A stretch of DNA of 64,000 nucleotides, from NCBI RefSeq assembly GCF_026262505.1, contig NC_067207.1, positions 27,000,082-27,064,081 of the forward strand, in the 5' to 3' direction. Below are positions 33,384 to 43,280 of this stretch, piece by piece. Origin of the DNA: Trichomonas vaginalis G3. Its lineage: Eukaryota > Parabasalia > Trichomonadida > Trichomonadidae. The position numbers and the translations under genes were made by a program. How positions within the stretch are numbered: position 1 is the stretch's first letter; every line of letters starts with the position of its first letter. The notes under the pieces are model-generated. The model made no database searches and was not told where the DNA came from. It saw nothing but the letters and a program-made list of their open reading frames with translations.

Positions 33384-33626
33384 TTAATACGGTTGAGGTG
33401 TTGGATTTGGTTGCCAACTAGACTGTGGTGCAGGTTCAGGCTGTTGTATAACAGGAGCTTGTTCTTCTGGTTCAGGGTCTTTAGGTATAATACCAACAAA
33501 CTGACCTACTCTTTTACCAATATTTTTGACTCCGTTCCAAATTCCTCTTCCGACAGATTTTATTCCATTCCATATACCTCTTCCAACTCTTCTGAAGAAG
33601 TTTCCAATACTACTGAAGAAACCCAT
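33384..33626 (-). CDS. Polinton 80-aa amphipathic/proline-rich protein (copy C)
   Basis: 80 residues, whole: MGFFSSIGNFFRRVGRGIWN, two further GRGIWNG units and a Pro/Glu/Gln tail ending in TPQPY. The differences from the B1 version are conservative (Arg/Lys and Ser/Arg swaps in the amphipathic helix), which suggests the protein was under selection when the copies separated. Candidate small core or membrane-active capsid peptide; unproven. Confidence 0.5.
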   Translation of the reverse strand: MGFFSSIGNFFRRVGRGIWNGIKSVGRGIWNGVKNIGKRVGQFVGIIPKDPEPEEQAPVIQQPEPAPQSSWQPNPTPQPY

Positions 33627-33649
33627 TTTACTATATGTAAAAATCTAAT

Positions 33650-34008
33650 GTCCGCCTAGTCTCTTACGTTTTCCTGTTGAGTTCCATAGCATTCTTTAAC
33701 TGGAGCTCATACATTCTGTTTCTCCTCTGGTAGAAAACATATTCTGGGTCAACTCCTGTGTTCGCGTCATCTGCATAAAGTTGTTTATATCCCACTTCAG
33801 GGTTTGTATAAAACTCTTTCCATCTCATATTTGCATACCATGGTGGCAAACCTAACGCAGCGTCATTTGACATGGCAGTTTGCATTTGTACATCTGTTGG
33901 CACTTGACCATAGTTTGCCATTGCAGTTTGTATTCTAACTTCATTTGGAATATTCTCTGGGTTTGGTTGTCCAGGTTGCTGTGCATTCGCTAAGTTCTGT
34001 GCGTCCAT
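33650..34008 (-). pseudogene. Polinton 120-aa Gln/Asn-rich protein (copy C)
   Basis: Nearly identical to 12,584-12,946 over its first ~110 residues (MDAQNLANAQQPGQPNPENI start, WYANMRWKEFY middle). Fossil copy, otherwise well kept. Confidence 0.5.
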
Positions 34009-34031
34009 TTAATATTAGATAAAAATATCTC

Positions 34032-34163
34032 TTACGAGTACATATGCTGAACATTTGCAGGCATTGGTTCATCTTCATATTCTCTGTACTTTTCTGCCAC
34101 GTCAAATAAATAAATGACACAATGGAAAAAACCTAAAACAAGTAGTCCTATTTCAAACCACAT
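34032..34163 (-). CDS. Polinton 43-aa single-pass membrane protein (copy C)
   Basis: Same 43-residue frame as in A and B1 (hydrophobic helix, acidic tail, VQHMYS-type end). Its start overlaps the 3' end of the methyltransferase gene. Conservation of the frame in three copies supports a real gene. Confidence 0.5.
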   Translation of the reverse strand: MWFEIGLLVLGFFHCVIYLFDVAEKYREYEDEPMPANVQHMYS

Positions 34164-34966
34164 TTACTTACCAATAAAATTTCTTTGTTATGACACTTTT
34201 TCCGGTTTATAGGACCTCTCTCATATTCTATCTTGTCATATCTAAACTCATAGTCATGTATGTCCTCTAACCATCTCATAACGGTTTCCAAACCACTTTT
34301 ATCGGATGTAAAGTAAAAGCATGGACAGTTATGTAAAACGTCTAAAGTTTCTAAAGAGTCTCTCAAAGTCCAGTCTACTTGGTATTGAAAATCCCATGTG
34401 TTATAGAACGGCGGGTCCACTATAAAGAAAACATTTTCCTTGTCTTTATATTTTTCATACAACTCTGTCCAATGACATCTCACAAACTCTATACCCTCAA
34501 TATATTTTTCTATGTCCTCTTTGAAAACATTTGTATAGTTAAGATATAAAACGTTTGACATAAGTGTTTCAATGTCATGAACTCTTATAGAACCACTATA
34601 TAATAGTCTAGCAGATATACTATCCCAGTCTATATATTCTGCTTTTTTCAAAACCTCTCTCACAATATTTTTGTTATCTAATGGTATACGTTCCATCTTA
34701 CCTATAGGTATCTTTTCTTTTAACTCTTTCAATATATTGTTTGTATCTGGTATATGTTTGAGACGGTCCATATAGTTGTCGAAGTCATTGCATATAATCT
34801 TTGAGTCTGGGAATATTGTATGACATAAATGGGATATATAGAAACTTCCACCGAACAAATCTACAAATGTTAGACCATTCGGTAGTTTCTTAAGTTCTCT
34901 CAATATAATATCTTTACATCTACTCTTATTTCCAAAGAACGGTAACGGTGGTTTTGTAAAATTCAT
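34148..34966 (-). CDS. Polinton N6-adenine DNA methyltransferase (copy C, whole)
   Basis: 272 residues, Dam/D12-class N6-adenine methyltransferase that would move a methyl group from S-adenosylmethionine to adenine in DNA. PPLPFFGNKSRCKDIILREL (residues ~6-25) is the AdoMet/FxGxK block. VDLFGGSFYISH (~35-46) is the loop for AdoMet, NDFDNYM the acidic block, and VDPPFYNTWDFQ (~190) the DPPF/Y catalytic motif IV. The length fits the family (~260-290). It is next to the right terminal repeat and overlaps the 43-aa membrane gene. Upstream lies a doubled AAAAGTGACA word (about 35,000-35,020) that may be its promoter. Bacterial-type methyltransferases are recurrent cargo of such elements; the role (self-marking or regulation) is inferred. 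Confidence 0.85.
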   Translation of the reverse strand: MNFTKPPLPFFGNKSRCKDIILRELKKLPNGLTFVDLFGGSFYISHLCHTIFPDSKIICNDFDNYMDRLKHIPDTNNILKELKEKIPIGKMERIPLDNKNIVREVLKKAEYIDWDSISARLLYSGSIRVHDIETLMSNVLYLNYTNVFKEDIEKYIEGIEFVRCHWTELYEKYKDKENVFFIVDPPFYNTWDFQYQVDWTLRDSLETLDVLHNCPCFYFTSDKSGLETVMRWLEDIHDYEFRYDKIEYERGPINRKKCHNKEILLVSKCGLK

Positions 34967-35106
34967 TTATATATAATAATAAAAATTTTTTTACCCGAAA
35001 AGTGACAGAAAAGTGACAAAACATGAAAACATATATAATTTGTGAAAAGTGAAACAAAAAAGTCAACGGCTGGTCGGCTGGGGTTCGGTCCTCCTCTTGG
35101 GTCTTG

Positions 35107-35247
35107 GGAAAAACATCTTCAGGGCTAGAGGGCACGAAGTGCCTGGAGGCCCCACTACCTTTTTTTTTTTTTTTTTTACTAAACATCTTCAGGGCTAGAG
35201 GGCACGAAGTGCCTGGAGGCCCCACTCCCTTTTTTTTTTTTTTTTTT
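35107..35247. repeat. Right terminal repeat of Polinton C, present twice
   Basis: Two consecutive copies of AACATCTTCAGGGCTAGAGG, each continuing through GGCAC-GAA-GTGCC to a T-run of about 18 bases. The small hairpin has a different stem from the left end (GGCGC-AAC-GCGCC), but pairing is preserved. The left ends (11,973-12,110 and 24,766-24,892) are doubled in the same way. Confidence 0.7.
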
Positions 35248-35249
35248 AT

Positions 35250-35669
35250 TTTATCTTAATCGTTACTAATTTCTAACACATTCTTTTATAAAAATTATTC
35301 TGATCGTAATTTTAATTTCGCCATTGTAGTTATTCACTAATTTTTAGTTCATTGTTGTTTTCTCATTGTCCAATTTTATTTTCTTCACTTTAAAGATTTT
35401 TTTTAAAATTTACAATTTGAATTCAACTTTTGTGAAAAATATTTTTTCAATAATATCTTTCAAAATTATTTATATTTTCTATATTTTATTCAATTGTTCA
35501 CAATTTATTATTTATTCAAAATTCATTCTCTTGGATATTTATACCCAAATAGACTTTCACTGGCTAGAGCAATCTCTAACCAGGTTACACCAACATCAAA
35601 AGTTATCGTTGCTATTGACTAATGTTCCACTCAGCGATGGTACATCACGTAATTGCATTAACAAGTTAA
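35250..35669. other. AT-rich spacer right of Polinton C
   Basis: About 420 bp of T-rich DNA without coding potential that I can support. It leads into the integrase-type gene; no clear left terminal repeat for that element is seen. Confidence 0.4.
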
Positions 35670-37355
35670 CTTACAAAAAGCCTTCTGTGCTTTCGTCTTA
35701 TTACTATCGAAGAGTTTTACAAGCACTCGTCCAGAGAATTTACAAGTTTATACATATTCCATAATGGAAAATTCTACAATTGCATTGAAGTCTTACCAAC
35801 AAAAGATGAGATCTTGTTGAATCGATACTTGGAAGAACAAGAAATTACACAGAGTAATGGTTCTACTCCTCTTAATAGCGCACAACAACAGCTCAGACCC
35901 AGCAATGGTACATCTTCTCTTAGTAGTGCACAACAACAGCTCAGACCCAGCAATGGTACATCTCCTCTTAGTAGTGCACAACAACAGCTCAGACCCAGCA
36001 ATGGTCCATCTTCTCTTAGTAGTGCACAACAACAGCTCAGACCCAGCAATGGTACATCTCCTCTTAGTAGTGCACAACAGTTAAATCCTCAAGCCACTCC
36101 TTCAAACCAATCATCTGGTACATACAATCAAATTGCTCCTAATCCCATCAGTTCCGATCAATCAAGTCAACGTGCCAATCCTCCTAATCTTCAATCTCGT
36201 CCGCACGACCAGTTTGTTGATATTCCACTTTCCCGTGGTAGACCCAAACAACCAGTTCCTGATGATCTCATGCAGGCCATTCTCAATTTATTCGAACAAC
36301 ATGGGCGACATGGTATCATCCCCACTTACCTTAGGCTTAATAAAGATATAGCATTCACCCATGAGCATGAACAAGATTTTGTTCGAATGAAAGATGGCCT
36401 GCTTCCAGTTATGAGCTCAACACAGGACTGGTTTCAGAATGTGCAACGTGACAAGCCTCTCAATCTTATCTCTAAAGAAATCCCCGCTGACATTAATCAA
36501 GATGATAACACTACTCCATATGCTATAAATTTACAAAATATCAAATATCTTCCTCTCCCTCTACCTCAGGCTCCATCAAGGCATATGGTCGAAAAGGCTT
36601 TTATCATTCTTGGATTAACACGTCCACGGGGACCCAAGAGACCTAAATGGAGGACAAGATACGAGGCTTTACTTCCAAATCAAATCTGGCACGTTGACAT
36701 TCACTTTCTCAATAAACGCAGAAGTGAATTATTGTATGGAGTAATAGATGATTGTACCAGAATGGTTTTGGAGTGGCAGCATCTCTCCTCCAAACATGCA
36801 AATCAGACCGTTAAGGTAATTGAGCGGGCCATAAAACGTTTTGGTCCCCCTCATACCATATGGTCTGATAATGGAGGAGAGAATACAGGTGAATTCCTAC
36901 AAGCGATGAGATGCAAAGGAATTCGAAATGTCTATATTGTGCCACATTGCCCTTACCAAAACGGTAAGATTGAGCGATTGTGGCCCAATATAGAAAACCG
37001 CAATCTAACATGGAGTAAAATTCAGAGTTGGGTCAATTCCTATAGCTCCAAGCCCCATGCCGCACTACCGACACGTCTTCTCAATGGAAGGAAAATCAAT
37101 TATAGTCCAAATGAATTATGGATGAAGGGGCCCATTTGGAGACCAGGAATGCCTGCCAAATGGGTCGTTGATGGAGTTACCCAAGACTTTCTCCCAGGAT
37201 CAGTACATGCTAGAGAAATACCAGAACTCCAAGATGAGGAAGAAGAAATCGATAATAAAGATGGTAAAAAAGAGAAGGAGGGACAAAGTGAAGAATATGA
37301 AGGTGGATATGAAGAAGAATATGAAATAAATTATGAAGAAGATGATGATGAATAA
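35670..37355 (+). pseudogene. Integrase-type (rve) DDE transposase gene, start unclear
   Basis: Open from 35,670 to 37,355, but no in-frame ATG lies near the 5' end, so the start is missing or the beginning is damaged; the clearly coding part begins around ILLNRYLEEQEITQ. Next come five 16-residue repeats (QLRPSNGTSSLSSAQQ; 48-bp units, 35,880-36,080) and a linker. The rve core has catalytic D in WHVDIHF, D in IWSDNGGEN and E in NGKIERLW, with 34 residues between the last two, then an acidic Glu/Asp/Tyr tail. The DDE spacing is intact. IS481- or Ginger-like cut-and-paste transposase is my best guess. It ends against the TGACACGTAAAGTTGTCAC block and the hAT half-gene. Confidence 0.65.
35880..36080 (+). 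repeat. 48-bp tandem repeat, about 4-5 units
   Basis: Units of AGTGCACAACAACAGCTCAG plus 28 more bases, nearly identical, in frame in the integrase-type gene. They encode QQQLRPSNGTS(S/P)LSSA, a disordered linker-like stretch. Confidence 0.85.
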
Positions 37356-37400
37356 AATGTCACTTTTTATATTTTTGACACGTAAAGTTGTCACTTTTCT
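37356..37400. repeat. TGTCACTTTT...TTGACACGTAAAGTTGTCACTTTT block
   Basis: Two ATGTCACTTTT/TTGTCACTTTT words flank TATATTTTTGACACGTAAAG. The same arrangement (TATATTTTTTTGACATGTAA then TGTCACTTTT) occurs at 11,140-11,180 in the other hAT half. Probably the edge of an inserted element. Confidence 0.45.
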
Positions 37401-37401
37401 G

Positions 37402-38658
37402 TCAAACTGTTTTTATCGTTTTCGTATATAACAGCTTTAATGGCTTGAATATCATTAAAGCATCTTTAAAGAGTGGAGGAATTCCATCACGTGTCCATTG
37501 TAACTGTTCACGTGTAGCTCTGGAAAGGGATAGTGGAAGATCTCCACTTCTTAAAGCAGTATTAATTGTTTCCAGATTATCAAAGATGAAAAACAGAGTA
37601 TCATATATGTAGAGCCAGCGAGTTTCCGGGATTGATGGAACCCTGATCTTGTATCTCGCTCTCATATCGTGATTCTTAAAGATAATGATAATCTGGTGAA
37701 CTCTATTCATCAGTTCATTCAACAATGGACATTGCTTACGTGCGTGGACAATAGCATTGTTCAAGACGTGGTTAAGGCAACGAATGTACACGGTTTGTAA
37801 GCCAGGGAAAAGGGCTCCTTCTGGCCTCCAGTGGCAGAGTCCTTTAACCTGGGCTGGCAAACCATCTCCGACTACTCCAGCTACGTGGTTTTTATTAACC
37901 TTAAGAGAATCAAACCACGTATGGTAGTCCTCGTATGTCCAATTAGTCGAAATTGTTGTGTCGAAGAATTGGTGGCGATCTGTTTTGCCTGGATTGCACA
38001 CACAAGAGAATAGACCATGACGGCTGCCGTGTGTTCCGCAGTCCAGGGAAATTGAGAAGATGCGGAATTCCTCGCAGAACTTTAGGCCCCGAGAGGAGTC
38101 TGTTTTGCCTAAAGTAATCAATGCCTCTCTGACACCGCGCCGTGTGAACTCAATGTCTGGGATTGTAAAGTTGATGCCCTGTTCGCGATTGACTTTATTT
38201 TTAAGCCATTTGGCGAAGCTCTCTAGGAAGCTTTTAAATGCTGGCTTCATTGTGGCATAAAGGCTTATATCTAGGCTCGCAATAAGCCTGGCAATGATCT
38301 CTTCTAACGAAGGATCATTACCAGAGCCAACTGCTTGCTGAGTATTCTCAACTTGGTGCTCAGCAGGAACGTAGTTGGGCATTGGGAGTAAAAATTTGCA
38401 CTTATGATCTTTAAAATCATTTTTCCTGCTTTTTTTAATGCATCGCACGAACTGCCCTTGAACTAATGTTTCACTACATTCGGCACAGTATGTAAAGAGC
38501 CTTCCTTTGTCTGATTGATTAGGCTCATTCTCATAATAGCCGATCGTAGTGAAACATTTTTTCCCACACTTTGTTTCCAATGTTTCAGGAGTTGGTGGAT
38601 ATTTCGTCTTCTTAAATGGAATCCACTCATCATATACATGAGGATCCCATGCAGTCAT
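37402..38658 (-). pseudogene. hAT transposase, N-terminal half
   Basis: 418 residues starting MTAWDPHVYDEWIPFKK. The N-terminal ~90 residues hold Cys/His groups (KCGKKC, YCAEC, DHKC) like a BED-type DNA-binding zinc region. The RNase H-like catalytic part has ISLDCGTHGSR (first Asp, ~210), GVVGDGLPAQVKG (second Asp, ~265) and YIRCLNHVLNNAIVHA (the hAT C-x-x-H block, ~295). It ends FKPLKLLYTKTIKTV at the TTGTCACTTTT block and lacks the C-terminal dimerisation half and the last catalytic Glu region. The half at 10,189-11,159 is the complementary portion of a related gene. Not functional alone. Confidence 0.7.
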
Positions 38659-38818
38659 AATAAAAATAAAGCTTTTTGAATATATTCAATTTTTAAATGA
38701 TATTTTCACGGGTTAAATATAACATAAAGAATAAGATGTAAATTATTAAAATATTTAATTTTAAATTTTGAACCCGTGATAAATATTTTTTGCATTGTTA
38801 TTAATAATGAAAAATAAA

Positions 38819-39408
38819 GCTTATTTCAATGAAAATTGTTCTGCAAATTTATTTCACTTTTGACCTCACTTTTTCCGTAATTCAATTTTTTACTTTTAAT
38901 ATTTTAGATCTTCATAATATCATTTGAAAAATTAACCATATAAAAAAATCAAGTTATCAATTCACATTTTCCGTAATTCAAAAATCAAAAATATAAATAA
39001 TATATCTTTTTATCAAATATTATTATTATATTCTATGAAAAATGAGGTCCGGAAATTTTGCGGATTCCCGTAACTCAATTTTACGGAAAAAGTGCAGTAA
39101 ACTATTCAAAATACGGGAAAATTGGTGTAAACTAATGATTTTACGGTAAAATCACGGAAAGTCCCGGAAGAATATATGTGCCTATATGAAATTATACAAA
39201 AATGAATCAAACGCATTTTAAAAGATTGTTCTTGTATTATAAATGCTATTCGCAGATTTATTAGTCGAAGAAAATTACCAAATTTTTGCCGATTTACAAA
39301 AAATGATTTACAAAGCATATTTTTATAAGGCTTAAAAAATCTTTAAAATGTGACCGGTGACGGAAATCCATGGTAACCAACCGCGGTTCCCGTTTGGAAT
39401 GCCATATA
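38819..39408. repeat. Direct repeat D, left copy
   Basis: About 590 bp, nearly identical to 40,211-40,798. It is AT-rich with several TTTTCCGTAATTCAA and TTTTACGG words, ends GGTTCCCGTTTGGAATGCC, and contains only a short 70-codon frame that I do not believe. It lies upstream of the hAT N-terminal half, after 160 bp with a CACGGGTT/AACCCGTG inverted repeat (38,708-38,782). Confidence 0.85.
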
Positions 39409-40798
39409 TAGGGCTGTACAAGATTTAAAAAAACATTGCCGGGTTACCGTAGAGGCCTAAAAAAATCGCGCCTCGGCGGCAAGCCGCCTCGGCATTAAGA
39501 ATGCGCATCTAAATTTTTATATGTCCTTCTTTCTTTTATTTTTCCCTTCCCTTTCTTTTCTTTTTCTTTTTTTTCCCTCCTCTTGCTCTCATTTACCTTT
39601 TTTTTCCTTTTCTCATCATTTTTCAAAATTTTAAATTTTTATCAAAAATCTTGCCTATAAAAGCAGACTATGGAACCTTTTAATGCCTCTTAATCAATAT
39701 TATACAGCATAAAGCATATTAAATGAAAGTAATTACGTATAAATTTATTTTATTATCTTATTTATTAATTCTTTAGCATGTATTGTTTAATATTAACTTT
39801 TCTGTACATTAAATATGATATCTCCAAAGTATGAATGCCTTGTAACGAAACGAAAACTTAATTTTATGTTGAATATTTGTCACAAACATTAGATTATTAA
39901 AATATATGTTGGATATCCCTTAGTATGAGACTTCATGACTCTTGTAGTCTAACGTGAGCTTTGGATTGCAAGCTCTGTGGTTAACGAACATAAATTAATT
40001 GTAAAGTTTTCAAAATTTTTCATCGTTTCTATCAGCATCTATTTTTCCTTTAAAATAATATATTTGTATGAATACAATATTTAGTAATTTTTTTATTTCC
40101 CATAATTTCATTCAAAATTTCAGAAAAAATTAATTTCTATTCAATATTATTTCAGCTTCAAAACACTTCATTCTTATAGATGTTGATTCACTAAAGTGTG
40201 ATACTCAATGTCTTATTTCAATGAAAATTGTTCTGCAAATTTATTTCACTTTTGACCTCACTTTTTCCGTAATTCAATTTTTTACTTTTAATATTTTAGA
40301 TCTTCATAATATCATTTGAAAAATTAACCATATAAAAAAATCAAGTTATCAATTCACATTTTCCGTAATTCAAAAATCAAAAATATAAATAATATATCTT
40401 TTTATCAAATATTATTATTATATTCTATGAAAAATGAGGTCCGGAAATTTTGCGGATTCCCGTAACTCAATTTTACGGAAAAAGTGCAGTAAACTATTCA
40501 AAATACGGGAAAATTGGTGTAAACTAATGATTTTACGGTAAAATCACGGAAAGTCCCGGAAGAATATATGTGCCTATATGAAATTATACAAAAATGAATC
40601 AAACGCATTTTAAAAGATTGTTCTTGTATTATAAATGCTATTCGCAGATTTATTAGTCGAAGAAAATTACCAAATTTTTGCCGATTTACAAAAAATGATT
40701 TACAAAGCATATTTTTATAAGGCTTTAAAAATCTTTAAAATGTGACCGGTGACGGAAATCCATGGTAACCAACCGCGGTTCCCGTTTGGAATGCCATA
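39409..40798. mobile_element. 1.4 kb insertion made of hAT end segment X plus repeat D
   Basis: Starts TAGGGCTGTACAAG (hAT-like terminus), carries segment X (as at 7,831-8,552, with an extra ~75 bp near 39,705-39,778), then a second copy of repeat D (40,211-40,798). It is flanked on both sides by GCCATATA (39,401-39,408 and 40,799-40,806), an 8-bp direct repeat as expected for hAT insertion. The right end does not mirror the left terminus, so how it formed is unclear. No gene. Confidence 0.6.
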
Positions 40799-40806
40799 GC
40801 CATATA

Positions 40807-41216
40807 TTAAAGATAGTATATGAAAAATAATAATTGATAATTAATATTCAAATTTATATTGTATATATTTTTTAAAAATTTCGAAATTAGAAATAAAAGA
40901 AAGTGAAATGTGAGTGACTGCATAAGGATTTTCATGGCACATGCATGAGCAATTTAGTAAAAAAATTGTTTGATAACTTAATTTTGGTTTGGAAAATCAA
41001 AGACTCATCATTGAGAAATTTGATATTGATTCTTTATTGTTGTATTGTGTTGACATAATGTAAGGATATCAAAATTTTAATTTGCCAATCAATTAAATCA
41101 AAATGTATTTTATCAAATTGGTCAAATAACCTATTTCTCTCAGATTAGACTTAAACAAATGAAAATTGAAATAATACATATTTACAAACAACATACAAAA
41201 AAATATATAAATTCTA
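40807..41216. other. AT-rich spacer
   Basis: About 410 bp between the mobile block and the kinase gene's 3' end. No gene or repeat seen. Confidence 0.5.
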
Positions 41217-42404
41217 TTAATTAAAGAAAGGAGAATCAAGAATTTCTCTCATCGATGGTCTTTCCTTTGGATCCCATGTTAAACATGAGCTAATTAGATC
41301 AATGATCTCTTTGTTTGAGTTTCTAACATAAGATCCAATGAAACTTCTCTTTAAACTGCCTGTTGTATCCCTAATAAGTTGCTTTCTGAACCAATATCTC
41401 CTCATTTTGTTTGATTGTTGGATCATTTCATATGAAGGATCACCAAGAATTCTTTTAATTTGAGAAATCAACTCACCTTCATTTCTGACAAGGAATAATG
41501 GTTGGCCAGTAACCATCTCAAAAAGTAAGCAACCGAATGACCAGACATCAATTGAACTGCCAAAGCCCTTTTGGAAAATAACTTCCGGAGCTCTATAATA
41601 AAGGCTTTGTACAGTCTGGTATACTGTTTCACCAGTGAATGAAGCGCAACCAAAGTCAATTAAACGGACTTCGTTTCCATTAAGGACAACATTTTCTGGC
41701 TTTAAATCAGAATGGATGATTCCGCATTGATGGCAAGTATAAAGGGCTTGAGCAACTGACTTAGCAATTCTTTTGATATCATGAAGGCTCAAGTTCTGGG
41801 AAAACGACTGGTTTGTGATATACTCGTAAAGGTTTTCTTCGAAATATTTTGTAACAATGAATGTAAATCCATGCTGTCTGAATGTATCAATGAGTTCTAA
41901 AATGTTCGATGAGTTGGATTTCTCTTCTTCCTTATTGAGGATCTTGAGAAAATTAATTTCTCGGTTGATAAGAAAGTTATCATCGTCAGACTCTGTTAAG
42001 ACTTTAATAGCTACATTCATCTTTAATTTGTGGTCATAGCACTTAATTACGGTTCCGAATGATCCACGACCAAGGAATTGAAGCTGTTGGTAACGAAAAG
42101 CAATATGATTGTCCTTGTTAAAGTTATAGTAGATGAAATCATCTTCAGTCATCCAGCATTTTGTATTAGAATTGTTATGGATATAATAAATTTCATTATA
42201 GTTCTTAATTTCTTCTCTGTCTTCTTCTGAAAGATTAAGGGAATACTTTCTAAGAACATATTCTGGAGAAACTGGATTGCAAAAGATAATTTCAGTTCCG
42301 GAGCCAGTGTGGGCATTATTAAAGAGGGCATTTGTTGAGTTGGATCTGTGCATATTGATCCTCTTCTTCATGTGAAGGTGGCAATTAGAATGTTCTTGCT
42401 GCAT
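41217..42404 (-). CDS. DYRK-like dual-specificity protein kinase
   Basis: 395 residues, host serine/threonine(-tyrosine) kinase of the CMGC/DYRK group. ATG at 42,404 is chosen because an initiator-like TCATTATTCATC lies 3-14 bases upstream; no other ATG is nearby. A region like the DYRK NAPA/DH box (YSLNLSEEDREEIKNYNEIY, then WMTEDDFIYYNF) precedes the kinase domain. The domain (~104-395) has GRGSFG (112-117), AIK lysine (134), IHSDLKPEN (HxD), DFG (250-252) and YQTVQSLYYRAPEV. DYRKs usually have YxY in the activation loop; here it is YQT, so only the autophosphorylated first Tyr position is kept. All catalytic residues are present. DYRKs phosphorylate regulators of growth and cell cycle; the substrate here is unknown. 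Confidence 0.85.
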   Translation of the reverse strand: MQQEHSNCHLHMKKRINMHRSNSTNALFNNAHTGSGTEIIFCNPVSPEYVLRKYSLNLSEEDREEIKNYNEIYYIHNNSNTKCWMTEDDFIYYNFNKDNHIAFRYQQLQFLGRGSFGTVIKCYDHKLKMNVAIKVLTESDDDNFLINREINFLKILNKEEEKSNSSNILELIDTFRQHGFTFIVTKYFEENLYEYITNQSFSQNLSLHDIKRIAKSVAQALYTCHQCGIIHSDLKPENVVLNGNEVRLIDFGCASFTGETVYQTVQSLYYRAPEVIFQKGFGSSIDVWSFGCLLFEMVTGQPLFLVRNEGELISQIKRILGDPSYEMIQQSNKMRRYWFRKQLIRDTTGSLKRSFIGSYVRNSNKEIIDLISSCLTWDPKERPSMREILDSPFFN

Positions 42405-42406
42405 TT

Positions 42407-42418
42407 GATGAATAATGA
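42407..42418 (-). promoter_or_regulatory. Initiator-like element of the kinase gene
   Basis: On the minus strand TCATTATTCATC stands directly before the ATG. It fits the trichomonad TCA(+1)YW initiator and gives a leader of about a dozen bases, as is usual in this group. Confidence 0.55.
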
Positions 42419-43028
42419 ACTTCGGGAATTTTTGAGAGTAAGTTATCAAAAAATCTAGGATTTCAATATCACATTGAATTCGACCAATTTTTTCATAAGT
42501 TTACTTATCAAAAATTTATTCGAGAAATAAAATATGTTAGTGATATTTACATGATTGTAATAAGATTTGTTTTAAAGAAGTTATTTTGTCAGATTTTTGG
42601 ATGATTCAATGGCCTGTTTAAAAAATAATTCTAATTATATTTGTATATGTAATTGTTTTTTAAAATTTTGGATTTGTGTCAAACCGTTTGATTTTATCTT
42701 CCCATTAAAACCGATAATAGCTCACTTTTTGAAAATTTTTTGAATCAGAACTTATAAATTCAATCTTATAGATGATATTATTAATAAGTTTATTTTTTCA
42801 CTAACATGAGGTTATTTTTTGAATGAATTATCCCTGTTTTTTTGAGAAATTCATAAGAAAGAGAAGCAATTCATTAGTTGCTCTGTATAAATTTTTAACA
42901 AAATTATTGTTACTCTCACTTTTTCAAGTAACAGTCAATAAATCAAGAATAGATTTTGATTTTGACCTTATCTTATTTAACAGATTGTTTATATTTGAGA
43001 CAAAATTGTGATATTTAGCATTTGGAAT
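42419..43028. other. Spacer upstream of the kinase gene
   Basis: About 610 bp of AT-rich DNA up to the left end of E2. A 62-codon frame (42,823-43,011) has no recognisable features and is not called. Confidence 0.4.
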
Positions 43029-43280
43029 TGTTGCATGCTAAGTAGTGTCAATGTGTAAACCTCTCAATTTTATTGTCGGGGAAGCAACACAATTCCCTCA
43101 AAAATATTGAAAAAATATAGAAAATAAAATGAATTAAGATGTACTTAAAATGAGAAATAGATTATGATATTAGATTTTAGAAAAAACAGACTTTTGATAT
43201 AACTTTTGAGAATCTCATATAAAAAAAGCATTTAAAAATAAATTTAAATATCTTATTTATTTTACTATTGTAAATATATT

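Larger units (their letters stand above)
24766..35247 (-). mobile_element. Polinton/Maverick copy C (end to end, about 10.5 kb)
   Basis: The most complete Polinton in the window, with terminal repeats at both ends: 24,766-24,892 on the left, and two consecutive repeat copies at ~35,107-35,247 on the right, both ending in homopolymer runs. Order: polymerase B, 194-aa, 51-aa, 133-aa, integrase, fibre, 282-aa, 80-aa, 120-aa, 43-aa, methyltransferase. Roughly ten breaks; several genes (the open part of the polymerase, the 80-aa gene, methyltransferase) are well preserved. Element E1 is inserted in the 194-aa gene. It is short for a Polinton and has no recognised ATPase, protease or major capsid gene. 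Young, judging by similarity to copies A and B1. Confidence 0.85.

Noticed and set aside
35774-36077. Minus-strand repeated CTTKRR/LLGLSCCCALL frames
   Set aside because: Antisense shadows of the 48-bp repeat in the integrase-type gene.
38819-40798. LTR retroelement (two ~590 bp direct repeats around 0.8 kb)
   Set aside because: No TG...CA borders, no primer-binding site or polypurine tract, and no gag/pol remnants. The interior is a hAT end segment that occurs elsewhere without the repeats.
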